A DNA stretch of 64,000 nt, taken from NCBI RefSeq assembly GCF_036320965.1, contig NC_092248.1, positions 19,949,863 through 20,013,862 of the forward strand, given 5' to 3'. The DNA is from Panulirus ornatus (Eukaryota > Arthropoda > Malacostraca > Decapoda > Palinuridae). A program made the translations under genes and the position numbers. Positions 1 through 15,017 of the stretch are shown piece after piece (position 1 is the stretch's first letter; each line of letters starts with the position of its first letter). Under the pieces are notes generated by a model that worked only from the letters and a program-made list of their open reading frames with translations, searched no databases and was not told the DNA's origin.

Positions 1-60
1 ATTATATTATTATTATCATTATTACTTTTATTATTATTTTCATTATTATTATTATTATTA

Positions 61-128
<68 letters not shown>

Positions 129-178
129 GTTATTATTATTATTATTATTATTATCATCATTATCACTATTATTATCAG
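1..178. repeat. (TTA)n microsatellite, interrupted
   Basis: Almost pure TTA/ATT trinucleotide repeat with scattered TCA and TTG interruptions. The following ~110 bases are AT-rich without clear periodicity. Confidence 0.95.
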
Positions 179-358
179 TATATTATCATTATTGTTATAT
201 CATTGCTATTTATAATTATACGACTACTCATATTGATTGCTATGATAATAAAAATGATAATAGCATTATCAAAGATAATAATACAATGAATCCGGTCAGC
301 TTCTGAGTCGTTAGGCTTTGTTTAATCATCTGTGAAGGATCCAGAAAATACTCATCGA

Positions 359-818
359 GGATCTGGTCTGCCAGGTACAGGTAACTTGGGTTCTGGTCTG
401 CCAGGTACAGGTAACTTGGGTTCTAGTCTGCTAGGTACAGGTAACTTGGGTTCTGGTCTGCCAGGTACAGGTAACTTGGGTTCTAGTCTGCCAGGTACCG
501 GTAACTTGGGTTCTGGTCTGCCAGGTACAGGTAACTTGGGTTCTAGTCTGCCAGGTACCGGTAACTTGGGTTCTCGTCTGCCAGGTACTGGTAACTTGGG
601 TTATGGTCTGCCAGGTACCGGTAACTTGGGTTCTGGTCTGCCAGGTTCCGGTAACTTGGGTTCTGGTTTGACAGGTACAGGTAACTTGGGTTCTGGTTTG
701 ACAGGTATATGTAACTTGGGTTCTGGTCTTACAGGTACAGGTAACTTGGGTTCTGGTCTGACAGGTACAGGTAACTTGGGTTCTGGTCTGACAGGTACAG
801 GTGACTTGTGTTCTGGTC
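359..818. repeat. 30-bp minisatellite, about 15 copies
   Basis: The repeat unit is 30 bp, seen as two units per 60-base line, with core GGTCTGCCAGGTACAGG. Left-hand copies carry CCAGG and right-hand copies ACAGG. Copies with TTCTAG alternate with TTCTGG on the left, giving a partial 60-bp order. Because 30 is a multiple of three, both strands stay open. The + frame (332-859) would encode a decapeptide repeat rich in Gly, Leu, Pro and Thr. That frame has no ATG (it begins with GTG), so coding is not supported. Confidence 0.95.
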
Positions 819-1162
819 AACTTGCAGAACGTAGCTGGAGGACTACCCCCGTGTCTTAAGGTCTTACTACTTCAAGTCACCAGTTAAGGATAGCTATTCT
901 GATCAAACATTCTTCTTGTTATCCGATGTAAGCTATTACGGGTAATCGACATTCTGGCCATTCATCTGATAGGTAGAGGTTCTTGTCAATCAGGAAAACC
1001 TAGTGAACCAAGTGTTGCTGACTCGACTCTGACTAAATGGTTGTCGGATTTTTGATTGTCAGGTCGACCATTTCCGGATTATGATAGCTGAGTTTTTGGT
1101 AAACAGATTTTATAATTTGGTTAAAGTAACGTGAACACTTCTTCCTCCTGATGATGGAGAGG

Positions 1163-1340
1163 TTGAAGCATCTGCCTCCGAATAATGGACAGACCTGCTT
1201 GAGGCAAGGTTGAGGCACATCCTCCGGATAGTGAAGAGTCCTGACTGAGGCAGCTGCTTCCGGATAATGGACAGACCTGGTTGAGGCATTTGTCTCCGGA
1301 TAAAGGAAAGACCTGGTTAGAGGACCTCCCTCCGGATAAC
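1163..1340. repeat. Degenerate ~36-bp minisatellite, about 5 copies
   Basis: Five diverged units each contain TGAGGCA, then CTCCGGATAA, then GGACAGACCTGG. An apparent minus-strand frame over it (1033-1368) follows from the repeat and matches no known protein. Confidence 0.8.
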
Positions 1341-1572
1341 TGATATAACAGCGACTGTTTTTATACACTGGAGGCTCCAGTCATGAATAAAAGTCCACAG
1401 CGAGGCGTAAGTGAGTAAGTTGCCGCTGGAGCGGCTGCATATAGAAAAACTTCTGGACAGCCCGACCAGTCACCTCTGAACAGACCTTTTTGTGGTAAAC
1501 TGGGTGTTTCTTGTTTGTCTTATCTACCCTGGTAACGTCCAGAAGTAAAAACAAGATAGTGTGTCAAAGAAA

Positions 1573-1630
<58 letters not shown>
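1573..1630. repeat. (CA)n microsatellite
   Basis: About 28 CA dinucleotides preceded by a short CG-rich run (CGCGCGCG). Confidence 0.95.
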
Positions 1631-1633
<3 letters not shown>

Positions 1634-1639
1634 TACAGT

Positions 1640-3990
1640 ACTTTCACATTCCAACTGGTGACGTCACGCACCTCTGGTGTGTCTGAGCCGATGGTATCCC
1701 AGCATCTCTTCGTTCCTGGAAACTGTAAATAGGACAGAAACTTTAACCAAAGAAAGATTATCTGTTATTTACGTGTTCGGTTTTCTTGTTCCATATTGGA
1801 AAGGACGTACGAGAGGCACACATGATGACGGAAGACAAAGATGTCTGAAATCTGTGAGTCTTCTACTTAATAAATGTAGAAATAATAATTGTAGAGGATC
1901 GTCGTATTCTAGTAAACTTTAGTTTTACTAAGATCTTAATTCCCGGCAGGGGAGGCACAAGACTCTCAGTAATGTAGAATTATCTACTGTAGTGAAGTCT
2001 TGAAGGTCCATTTTTTTCCTAGTGCAGCCTCGGGTTTACCGAAGCCAATAGTAGTCTAGAGTCCAGCGGTAAGATACGATTTACCTCTTGAAGACTAGTG
2101 GTAGAAGTTAGTTCAGGGGATAATCTTTCTCGCTGAGGTGCGGCATTCATTCTGCATGAAGCAGTCATGTAGTGGAGAGGCCAGGCAGCCCACGTCTTGC
2201 CATCCTCCACTCCCCCATGCCACACTCCTCATCACAGAGTCTGGGTGGTACGTGTTCCTGATTTCTTAGATGACGAATTTTCGGACGAAGTCGCCCAAGT
2301 GCATCTTGATCTGGAAGCTGCCGGACAAAGAGTACAATTCTGAATGCTCGTGTACAGCTAATGTGACTGGACGCTGATCTCTGAAAAGTACCTTTACATC
2401 GTACATTTTAAGGTACACGATTTAGTAACCTGATAATAAGTGATATACTGGAGCGAAACAGTGAACATCTAACGTATATGAAGGATTTCCGGAAAGAAAG
2501 CTACAACGGACTACTTTTTCGTCTTTCTGGGTTCATTTATCACCCACCAAAGCCATTATATATTTCGTTGTACATCATGGTATTCTGGGTAAGTGTTTAA
2601 GATTTTACATATTTTCTTTTTTTCTTACTCCCAGATTTAGACATGCATATCCTCACTGAAGCGAACTCTCGGCCAACTTGAAGTCATTGTGCATCAAAGT
2701 TGTGATCATTTTGTTATTCATTTTATTCCAGGATGATTTTCCACCCTTCATAATACTCATATTAGGATAGAAGTCCCTTCTATCCGAATGAGGCTCCTGT
2801 ATCGCTCAGGAAGCTTGCCTCGTGCACCACTCGGGATCGCGGGTCGTAAAGTGTTATGATGCTGTGTTATGATGCTTTGTTGTGATGCTGTGCATGTGTA
2901 TGTGTGCGTTTTTGTGCGGAGTTCAGAGCAGCTGGGTTGTAAGTGTTCGGTGTCTTTCTTGTGGCAGATGCATCGTTCGTACGGAAGGATCTTGAGGTAT
3001 GTTGAAATTATGGTTTGTGTGCAGAATATTTTTACGTATGGATGTATCAATACATAACTTAAATGAAATAGATAAATAACGGTTTATTGGATTTAGTCAG
3101 TTATTTGTTATGTATTTATGTAACGAATAGATGAATCATGGGATTTGAAAAAAAAAGGCCAATTTGGACATAAACTTTCATACTTTTATTTTTTCTTTGT
3201 TTTTCCACTCAGGGGAAAAGAATGAACAAACATGTCTGTTCATACATTTTTAATGACGATTCTTTCTGTTGTTCTAGTTAACCTGATGTACAGTTTTTAC
3301 GCCGACTGATGACATATCTGTCAGTGAGTTGACGTTTAAAAATCAGATCCGTCGTAAATAGTCTGGATAACTTGCCAGTGTACTTGAAGGATAAAGTCTA
3401 AAGCAGTCCAGTATTTCGAGAAATATTAAAACGTCGAAAATCTGGACGTCACAAGCAACGACTTCATGTTCAAATGGTCGATCTGGAGGTTGATGATAAG
3501 GATGAGAAGTGTAGTGAAGATGATGGTGATAAGTGTAGTGAAGATGATGATGATGATGATAAGTATAGTCATGATGATAATAGGAAAATAATCATTTCGA
3601 CAGAGAATGAGATTCGCCGAGACTAAAACCGAACAGTATATGTCTCTTCCAATATGGCAATACCTGATGTATTCACTAACGTGCTGGTCTGGACTATCAG
3701 TCATTAAGAGGATTATATACTAACTGATAATCGTTAAGGTGTTTCAAGACTGGTTTTCAAGAATGGTGAAAAAAGAAGTCACAAGTATACTGAAAAATTC
3801 GTACAAACGATTGATAAAGGCTTCAAATTGGTGTTTCGTAGTGGATCGTTGTCTCTACGATGTAAAAACCAGAGTTCGTTACGGAAGGTTGAGTAAGATT
3901 ATTGATTCATCTACTACAGTACTTTAGTCGTAAACCTGCTGTTCTTATGTAAGTTATATTCCCTAAATGGGACAATCATTACTGATTCAA
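1640..3990. other. Anonymous sequence, no gene recognised
   Basis: No frame resembles a known protein. The only structure seen is a short TGTTATGATGC duplication near 2850-2890 and a GAT-rich stretch at 3485-3580. I see no tRNA, promoter or splice-supported gene here. Confidence 0.5.
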
Positions 3991-4005
3991 ATATCTATAT
4001 CTGTA

Positions 4006-4128
4006 TCACCTGTCTATCTATTTATATATCTATTTATCTATCTGTCTATCTATCTATCGATTTGTCTATCTATCTATCTATCTATCATCTATCTATCTCT
4101 CTATCTCTCTATCTATCCATCTATCTAT

Positions 4129-4130
<2 letters not shown>
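4006..4130. repeat. (TCTA)n tetranucleotide repeat
   Basis: Imperfect TCTA/TCTG array running directly into the (TA)n tract on its right. Confidence 0.9.

Positions 4131-4216
<86 letters not shown>
4131..4216. repeat. (TA)n tract at the 3' end of LINE copy A1
   Basis: Pure TA repeat of about 43 units. It abuts the 3' end of the minus-strand LINE copy A1. Confidence 0.97.
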
Positions 4217-4218
<2 letters not shown>

Positions 4219-5776
4219 TTTTTATTTATTTTGCTTTGTCGCTGTCTCCCGCATTTGCGAGGTACCGCAAGGAAACAGAAGAAAGAAATGGCCCAACCCA
4301 CCCCCATACACATGTATATACACACACGTCCACACACGCAAACATACACACCCATACATCTCAATGTACACATATATATACACACACAGACACATACATA
4401 TATACCCATGCACACAATTCACACTGTCTGCCTTTATTCATTCCCATCGCCACCTCGCCACACATGGAATACCATCCCCCTCCCCCCTCATGTGTGCGAG
4501 GTAGCGCTAGGAAAAGACAACAAAGGCTCCATTCGTTCACACTCAGTCTCTAGCTGTCATGAAATAATGCCCGAAACCACAGCTCCCTTTCCACATCCAG
4601 GCCCCACACAAATTTCCATGGTTTACCCCAGACGCTTCACATGCCCTGATTCAATCCACTAACAGCACTTCAACCCCGGTATACCACATCAATCCAATTC
4701 ACTCTATTCCTTCCCCGCCTTTCACCCTCCTGCATGTTCAGGCCCCGATCACTCAAAATCTTTTTCACTCCATCTTTCCACCTCCAATTAGGTCTCCCAC
4801 TTCTCCTCGTTCCCTCCACCTCAGACACATATATCCTCTTGGTCAATCTCTCCTCACTCATTCTCTCCATGTGCCCAAACCATTTCAAAACACCCTCTTC
4901 TGCTCTCTCAACCACGCTCTTTTTATTTCCATACATCTCTCTTACCCTTACATTACTTACTCGATCAAACCACCTCACACCACACATTGTCCTCAAACAT
5001 CTCATTTCCAGCACATCCACCCTCCTGCGCACAGCTCTATCCATAGCCCACGCCTCGCAACCATACAACATTGTTGGAACCACTATTCCTTGAAACATAC
5101 CCATTTTTGCTTTCCGAGATAATGTTCTCGACTTCCACACATTCTTCAATGCTCCCAGGATTTTCGCCCCCTCCCCCACCCTATGATTCACTTCCGCTTC
5201 CATGGTTCCATCCGCTGCCAGATCCACTCCCAGATATCTAAAACACTTTACTTCCTCCAGTTTTTCCCCATTCAAACTTACCTCCCAATTGACTTGACCC
5301 TCAACCCTACTGTACCTAATAACCTTGCTCTTTTTCACATTTACTCTTAACTTTCTTCTTTCACACACTTTACCAAACTCAGTCACCAGCTTCTGCAGTT
5401 TCTCACATGAATCAGCCACCAGCGCTGTATCATCAGCGAACAACAACTGACTCACTTCCCAAGCTCTCTCATCCACAACGGACTTCATACTTGCCCCTCT
5501 TTCCAAAACTCTTGCATTCACCTCCCTAACAACCCCATCCATAAACAAATTAAACAAGCATGGAGACATCACACACCCCTGCCGCAAACCAACAGTCACT
5601 GAGAACCAATCACTTTACTCTCTTCCTACACGTACACATGCCTTACATCCTCGATAAAAACTTTTCACTGCTTCTAACAACTTGCCTCCCACACCATATG
5701 TTCTTAATTCCTTCCACAGAGCATCTCTATCAACTCTATCATATGCCTTCTTCAGATCCATAAATGCTACATACAA

Positions 5777-5778
<2 letters not shown>
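4217..5778 (-). mobile_element. RTE-like LINE copy A1, 5'-truncated
   Basis: Minus-strand non-LTR retrotransposon. The 3' UTR (about 4217-4669) is the long form and ends with the conserved GCTACCTCGC hairpin. The RT and C-terminal coding remnant lies upstream at 4670-5778. The copy is truncated within the RT, in the block encoding [14 protein letters not shown], where it meets (TA)n. It is non-autonomous because the endonuclease and N-terminal RT are missing. Confidence 0.92.
4670..5778 (-). pseudogene. LINE reverse transcriptase/C-terminal remnant (A1)
   Basis: The minus frame encodes RT motif GLRQGCVMSPCLFNLFMDG, the catalytic box LLFADDTALVADS, and a C-terminal domain with MLYGCEAWAMDR, WFGHMERM and GRPNWRWKDG, the usual tail of RTE-type proteins. 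One nonsense mutation is visible: at 5615-5617 the expected Glu codon in VGREES reads TAA. Downstream of it 309 codons remain open. The same stop codon as in the young subfamily (TGA after VYRG) terminates the frame. Confidence 0.9.

Positions 5779-5779
<1 letters not shown>

Positions 5780-5859
<80 letters not shown>
5780..5859. repeat. (TA)n tract between head-to-head A1 and A2
   Basis: About 40 TA units separate the truncated 5' ends of two LINE copies in opposite orientation. Confidence 0.97.
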
Positions 5860-9669
<3,810 letters not shown>

Positions 9670-9703
9670 TATGAGCCCACGGGGAAAATGCAATACGATA
9701 GAT

Positions 9704-9744
9704 TCCCAAGTGCTCTTTCGTGTAATACTCACATCATCAGTGGA
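9704..9744 (-). ncRNA. Hammerhead-ribozyme-like core, P1 left arm (degenerate)
   Basis: Minus strand reads CTGATGA, a short stem II, CGAAA, then a short stem III and stem I. Changes break it: the stem III palindrome GTGCAC reads GAGCAC and one side of stem I is TCCA instead of TCCC. Probably inactive. Confidence 0.55.
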
Positions 9745-10139
9745 GACAAGAGAGAAATATAAGTCAGTTGATATACAACGAAAATAGGTAGCTAAGACGC
9801 CATTTCGTAGCCATGCGATTGTCCAAAACAGACAACGAGCGTATCATAAACTATTAAATGGACAAGAGAGTGAATTGTTTACAAATTTTATCAACAATAG
9901 AATTATCCAGTTTATATAGACCATCAGTAATATTAAGATTATAATCTTAATGTTAGTGATGTTCTGTATCAACTGGATAATACTATTGTTAAAATCTGTA
10001 CACAAATCACCTTCTTGTTCGCATAATAGTTTATGATACGCTCATTGTCTGTCTTGGAAAATTATATGTTTACCAAATGGCGTCCTAGCTACGTCTCTTC
10101 GTTGTATATCAACTACCTGTTATATTTTTCTCTTGTGTT

Positions 10140-10180
10140 TGCCCTGATGATGTGATTATTACGCGAAAGTGCACTTGGGA
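10140..10180 (+). ncRNA. Hammerhead-ribozyme-like core, P1 right arm
   Basis: CTGATGA (10144-10150), stem II GTG/CGC with a G-T wobble, GAAA (10165-10168), palindromic stem III GTGCAC, then T-T and GGGA for stem I. The 5' side of stem I is TGCC, giving one mismatch. Confidence 0.6.
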
Positions 10181-10255
10181 ACTTACCGTGTTTCATTTTC
10201 CCGTGGACTCATAGGAATACACTTGATCACGCGCAAAATTGTGATCCTTTCCAAA

Positions 10256-11766
10256 TACGTGAGAAAGACTTAATAAGACAAATCGATTTGTATATAGCAT
10301 TTATGGATATGGAAAAGCATTTGATAGAGTTGATAGAGATGTTCTGTGGAAGGTACTAAGAATATATGATGTGGGAGGCAAATAGTTAGAAGCAGTGAAA
10401 AGTTTTTATCGAGGATGTATAGCATGTGTACGTGTAGGAAGAGAGGAAAGTGATTGGATCTCAGTGAATGTTGGATTGCGGCGGGGGTGCGTGATGTCTG
10501 CATGGTTGTTTAATTTGTTTATGGATAGGGTTGTTAGGGAGGTGAATGCAAGAGTTTTGGAAAGAGGGGCAAGAATGCAGTCTATTGTGGATGAGAGAGC
10601 TTGGGACGTGAGTCAATTGTTGTTCGCTGATGATACATCGCTGGTGGCTGATTCGGGTCAGAAACTGCAGAAGCTAGCGACTGAGTTTGGTAAAGTGTGT
10701 GTAAGAAAAAAGCTGAGAGTAAATGTGAATAATAGCAAGGTTATTAGGTACAGTTGAGTTGAGGGACAAGTAAATTGGGAGGTAAGTTTGAATGGAGAAA
10801 AACTGCAGGAAGTGAAGTGTTTTAGATATCTTGGAGTGGATTTGGCAGGGGATGGAAACATGGAAGCGGAATTAAATCATAGGGTAGGGTAGGGGTTGAA
10901 AGTTCTGGCAGGATTGAAAAATGTGTCGAGGTCGAGAACCTTATCTAGGAAAGCAAAAATGGATATGTTTGAAGGAATAGTGGTTCCTACAGTGTTATAC
11001 GGTTGCGAGACGTGGGCTATAGATAGAGTTGTGCGGAGGATGATGGCTGTACTGGAAATGACATATTTAAGGACAATATGTGGTGTGAGGTGGTTTGATC
11101 GAGTAAAAGTAACGAAAGGGTGAGAGAGATGTGTGGTAATAAAAAGAGTATAATTGAGAGATCAGAAGAGCGTGTTTTGAAATGGTTTGGTCACATGGAG
11201 AGAATAAGTGAAGAAAGATTGACAGAGAGGATATATGTGTCAGAAGTGGAGAGAAGGAGGAGAAGTGGGAGACCAAATTAGAGGTGGAAAGATGGAGTGA
11301 AAAAGATTTTGAGTGATCGGGGCCGGAACATGAAAGGCGTGGAAGGAATAGAGTGAATTGAATTGGAATAATGTGGTATACCGGGGTCGACGTGCTGTCA
11401 ATGGATTGATCAAGACATATGGAGCGTCTGGGGTAAACATTGGAAAATTTTGTGAGGCCTGGATATGAAAAGGGAGCTGTGGTTTCAGTGCATTATACCT
11501 GGGAGCTAGAGAGTGTGTGAACGAATGTGGCCTTTGATGTCTTTTCCTAGCGTTCGCCCATATGCGGAGGAAGGGGGTTGTCATTTCATGTGTGGCGTGG
11601 TGGCGACGGGAATGAATAAGGGCTGACAGTATGAATTATGTACATGTGTATATATGTGTATGTCTGTGTGTGTATATGTATGTATATGTGGGCTACCTCG
11701 CTAACGCAGGAGATAGCGACAAAGTATAATGAAATAAATGAATATATAAATAGATAAATGAATATG

Positions 11767-11770
<4 letters not shown>
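10256..11770 (+). mobile_element. RTE-like LINE copy A4, 5'-truncated, old
   Basis: Begins in the RT at the [16 protein letters not shown] block. It shows FADDTSLVADS near 10623-10655 and the C-terminal MLYGCE-like block near 10995. Many stops and indels interrupt it, for example TTG to TAG in the GGKLLEAVKS block near 10384. The 3' UTR (from about 11385) is the long form with its own internal deletion near 11690, then a tail of AATGAATA-type repeats into (TA)n. Older subfamily (CGA after the VYRG codons). Confidence 0.88.

Positions 11771-11847
<77 letters not shown>
11771..11847. repeat. (TA)n tract, tail of A4
   Basis: About 38 TA units between A4 and the 3'-UTR-only copy A5. Confidence 0.97.
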
Positions 11848-11849
<2 letters not shown>

Positions 11850-11851
<2 letters not shown>

Positions 11852-12198
11852 ACATTATTGCATGACAGCTAGAGACTGAGTGTGAACGAATGGGGCCTTT
11901 GTTGTCTTTTGCTAGTGCTACCTCGCACACATGAGGAGGGGAGGGGGATGATATTCCATGTGTGGCGAGGTGGCGATGGGAATGAATAAAGGCAGACAGT
12001 GTGAATTGTGTGCATGGGTATATATGTATGTGTCTGTGTGTGTAAATATATGTGTACATTGAGATGTATAGGTATGTATATTTGCGTGTGTGGACGTGTA
12101 TGTATATACATTGTGTATGGGGGTGGGTTGGGCCATTTCTTTCGTCTGTTTCCTTGCGGTACCTCGCAAACGCGGGAGACAGCGACAAAGCAAAATAA

Positions 12199-12205
<7 letters not shown>
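11850..12205 (+). mobile_element. RTE-like LINE copy A5, 3' UTR only
   Basis: Starts in the 3' UTR at CATTATTGCATGACAGC and carries the long-form 3' UTR to the terminal hairpin and GACAAAGCAAAATAAATA tail. No coding sequence. It is bounded by (TA)n on both sides, so it is a very short 5'-truncated insertion. Confidence 0.9.

Positions 12206-12283
<78 letters not shown>
12206..12283. repeat. (TA)n tract, tail of A5 and target of A6
   Basis: About 39 TA units. The inverted part of A6 starts directly after it. Confidence 0.97.
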
Positions 12284-12287
<4 letters not shown>

Positions 12288-13580
12288 TTCTCCAGATCCA
12301 TAAATGCTACATACAAATCCATTTGCTTTTCTAAGTATTTCTCACATACATTCTTCAAAGCAAACACCTGATCCACACATCCTCTACCACTTCTGAAACC
12401 ACACTGCTCTTCCCCAATCTGATGCTCTGTACATGCCTTCACCCTCTCAATCAATATCCTCCCATATAATTTACCAGGAATACTCAACAAACTTATACCT
12501 CTGTAATTTGAGCACTCACTCTTATCCCCTTTGCCTTTGTACAATGGCACTATGCACGCATTCCGCCAATCCTCAGGCACCTCCCCATGAGGCATACATA
12601 CACTGAATAACCTTACCAACCAGTCAACAATACAGTTACCCAATTTTTTAATAAATTCCACTGCAATACCATCCAAACCTGCTGCCTTGCCGGCTTTCAT
12701 CTTCCGCAAAGCTTTTACTACCTCTTCTCTGTTTACCAAATCATTTTCCCTAACCCTCTCACTTTGCACACCACCTCGACCAAAACACCCTATATCTGCC
12801 ACTCTATCATCAAACACATTCAACAAACCTTCAAAATACTCACTCCATCTCCTTCTCACATCACCACTACTTGTTATCACCTCCCCATTTGCGCCCTTCA
12901 CTGAAGTTCCCATTTGCTCCCTTGTCTTACGCACTTTATTTACCTCCTTCCAGAACATCTTTTTATTCTCCCTAAAATTTAATGATACTCTCTCACCCCA
13001 ACTCTCATTTGCCCGTTTTTCATCTCTTGCACCTTTCTCTTGACCTCCTGTCTCTTTCTTTTATACATCTCCCACTCAATTTCATTTTTTCCCTGCAAAA
13101 ATCGTCCAAATGCCTCTCTCTTCTCTTTCACTAATACTCTTACTTCTTCATCCCACCACTCACTACCCTTTCTAATCAACCCACCTCCCACTCTTCTCAT
13201 GCCACAAGCACCTTTTGCGCAATCCATCACTGATTCCCTAAATACATCCCATTCCTCCTCCACTCCCCTTACTTCCATTGTTCTCACCTTTTTCCATTCT
13301 GTACTCAGTCTCTCCTGGTACTTCCTCACACAAGTCTCCTTCCCAAGCTCACTTACTCTCACCACCCTCTTCACCCCAACATTCACTCTTCTTTTCTGAA
13401 AACCCATACAAATCTTCACCTTAGCCTCCACAAGATAATGATCAGACATTCCTCCAGTTGCACCTCTCAGCACATTAACATCCAAAAGTCTCTCTTTCGC
13501 GCGCCTATCAATTAACACGTAATCCAATAACGCTCTCTGGCCATCTCTCCTACTTACATAAGTATACTTGTGTATATCTC
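12281..13580 (-). pseudogene. LINE endonuclease-linker-RT remnant (A6 inverted segment)
   Basis: Minus strand from 13580 reads YTYVSRRDGQRALLDYVL, GGMSDHYLVEAKVK (the SDH motif ending an APE endonuclease), the linker KGSEWWDEEVR, then NKVRKTREQMG, KMKAGKAAGLDGIAVEF, VPEDWRNACIVPLYKGKGD and YRGISLLSI. A small deletion near 13015 in the EVKKRANESW block shifts the frame, leaving two open parts (12979-13580 and 12281-12958). Confidence 0.9.
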
Positions 13581-14658
13581 GCATATGATAGAGTTGATAG
13601 AGATGCTCTGTGGAAGGTATTAAGAATATATGGTGTGGGAGGTAAGTTGTTAGATGCAGTGAAAAGTTTTTATCGAGGATGTAAGGCATGTGTACGTGTA
13701 GGAAGAGAGGAAAGTGATTGGTTCTCAGTGAATGTAGGTTTGCGGCAGGGGTGTGTGATGTCTCCATGGTTGTTTAATTTGTTTATGGATGGGGTTGTTA
13801 GGGAGGTGAATGCAAGAGTTTTGGAAAGAGGGGCAAGTATGAAGTCTGTTGGGGATGAGAGAGCTTGGGAAGTGAGTCAGTTGTTGTTCGCTGATGATAC
13901 AGCGCTGGTGGCTGATTTCTGTGAGAAACTGCAGAAGCTGGTGACTGAGTTTGGTAAAGTGTGTGAAAGAAGAAAGTTAAGAGTAAATGTGAATAAGAGC
14001 AAGGTTATTAGGTACAGTAGGGTTGAGGGTCAAGTCAATTGGGAGGTGAGTTTGAATGGAGAACAACTGGAGGAAGTGAAGTGTTTTAGATATCTGGGAG
14101 TGGATCTGGCAGCGGATGGAACCATGGAAGCGGAAGTGGATCATAGGGTGGGGGAGGGGGGCGAAAATTCTGGGAGCCTTGAAGAATGTGTGGAAGTCGA
14201 GAACATTATCTCGGAAAGCAAAAATGGGTATGTTTGAAGGAATAGTGGTTCCAACAATGTTGTATGGTTGCGAGGCGTGGGCTATGGATAGAGTTGTGCG
14301 CAGGAGGATGGATGTGCTGGAAATGAGATGTTTGAGGACAATGTGTGGTGTGAGGTGGTTTGATCGAGTAAGTAACGTAAGGGTAAGAGAGATGTGTGGA
14401 AATAAAAAGAGCGTGGTTGAGAGAGCAGAAGAGGGTGTTTTGAAATGGTTTGGGCACATGGAGAGAATGAGTGAGGAAAGATTGACCAAGAGAATATATG
14501 TGTCGGAGATGGAGGGAACGAGGAGAAGAGGGAGACCAAATTGGAGGTGGAAAGATGGAGTGAAAAAGATTTTGTGTGATCGGGGCCTGAACATGCAGGA
14601 GGGTGAAAGGAGGGCAAGGAATAGAGTGAATTGGAGCGATGTGGTATACCGGGGTTGA
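13581..14658 (+). pseudogene. LINE RT palm to C-terminal remnant (A6 plus segment)
   Basis: Reads YDRVDRDALWKVLRIYGVGG, GLRQGCVMSPWLFNLFMDG and LLFADDTALVADF. One extra G in the G-run at 14156-14161 then shifts the frame. The C-terminal domain continues in the next frame to TGA at 14656-14658. Apart from that insertion the copy is close to the intact A12. Confidence 0.9.
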
Positions 14659-14856
14659 CGTGCTGTCAGTGGATTGAATCAAGGCATGTGAAGCGTCTGG
14701 GGTAAACCATGGAAAGCTGTGTAGGTATGTATATTTGCGTGTGTGGACGTATGTATATACATGTGTATGGGGGTGGGTTGTGCCATTTCTTTCGTCTGTT
14801 TCCTTGCGCTACCTCGCAAACGCGGGAGACAGCGACAAAGTATAACAAAAAAAAAA

Positions 14857-14975
<119 letters not shown>

Positions 14976-15017
14976 CTATTTATTTACTCATTCATTATAC
15001 TTTAACATACTATGCAG

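Noticed and set aside
332..859. 175-codon Gly/Leu/Pro/Thr repeat protein
   Set aside because: It starts with GTG, has no ATG, and the reverse strand is open too. A 30-bp minisatellite explains it.
4128..4662. Frames rich in Tyr-Ile or Cys-Val beside LINE copies
   Set aside because: They read through (TA)n, (TCTA)n and the CA/TA-rich part of the LINE 3' UTR. They recur at every LINE 3' end.
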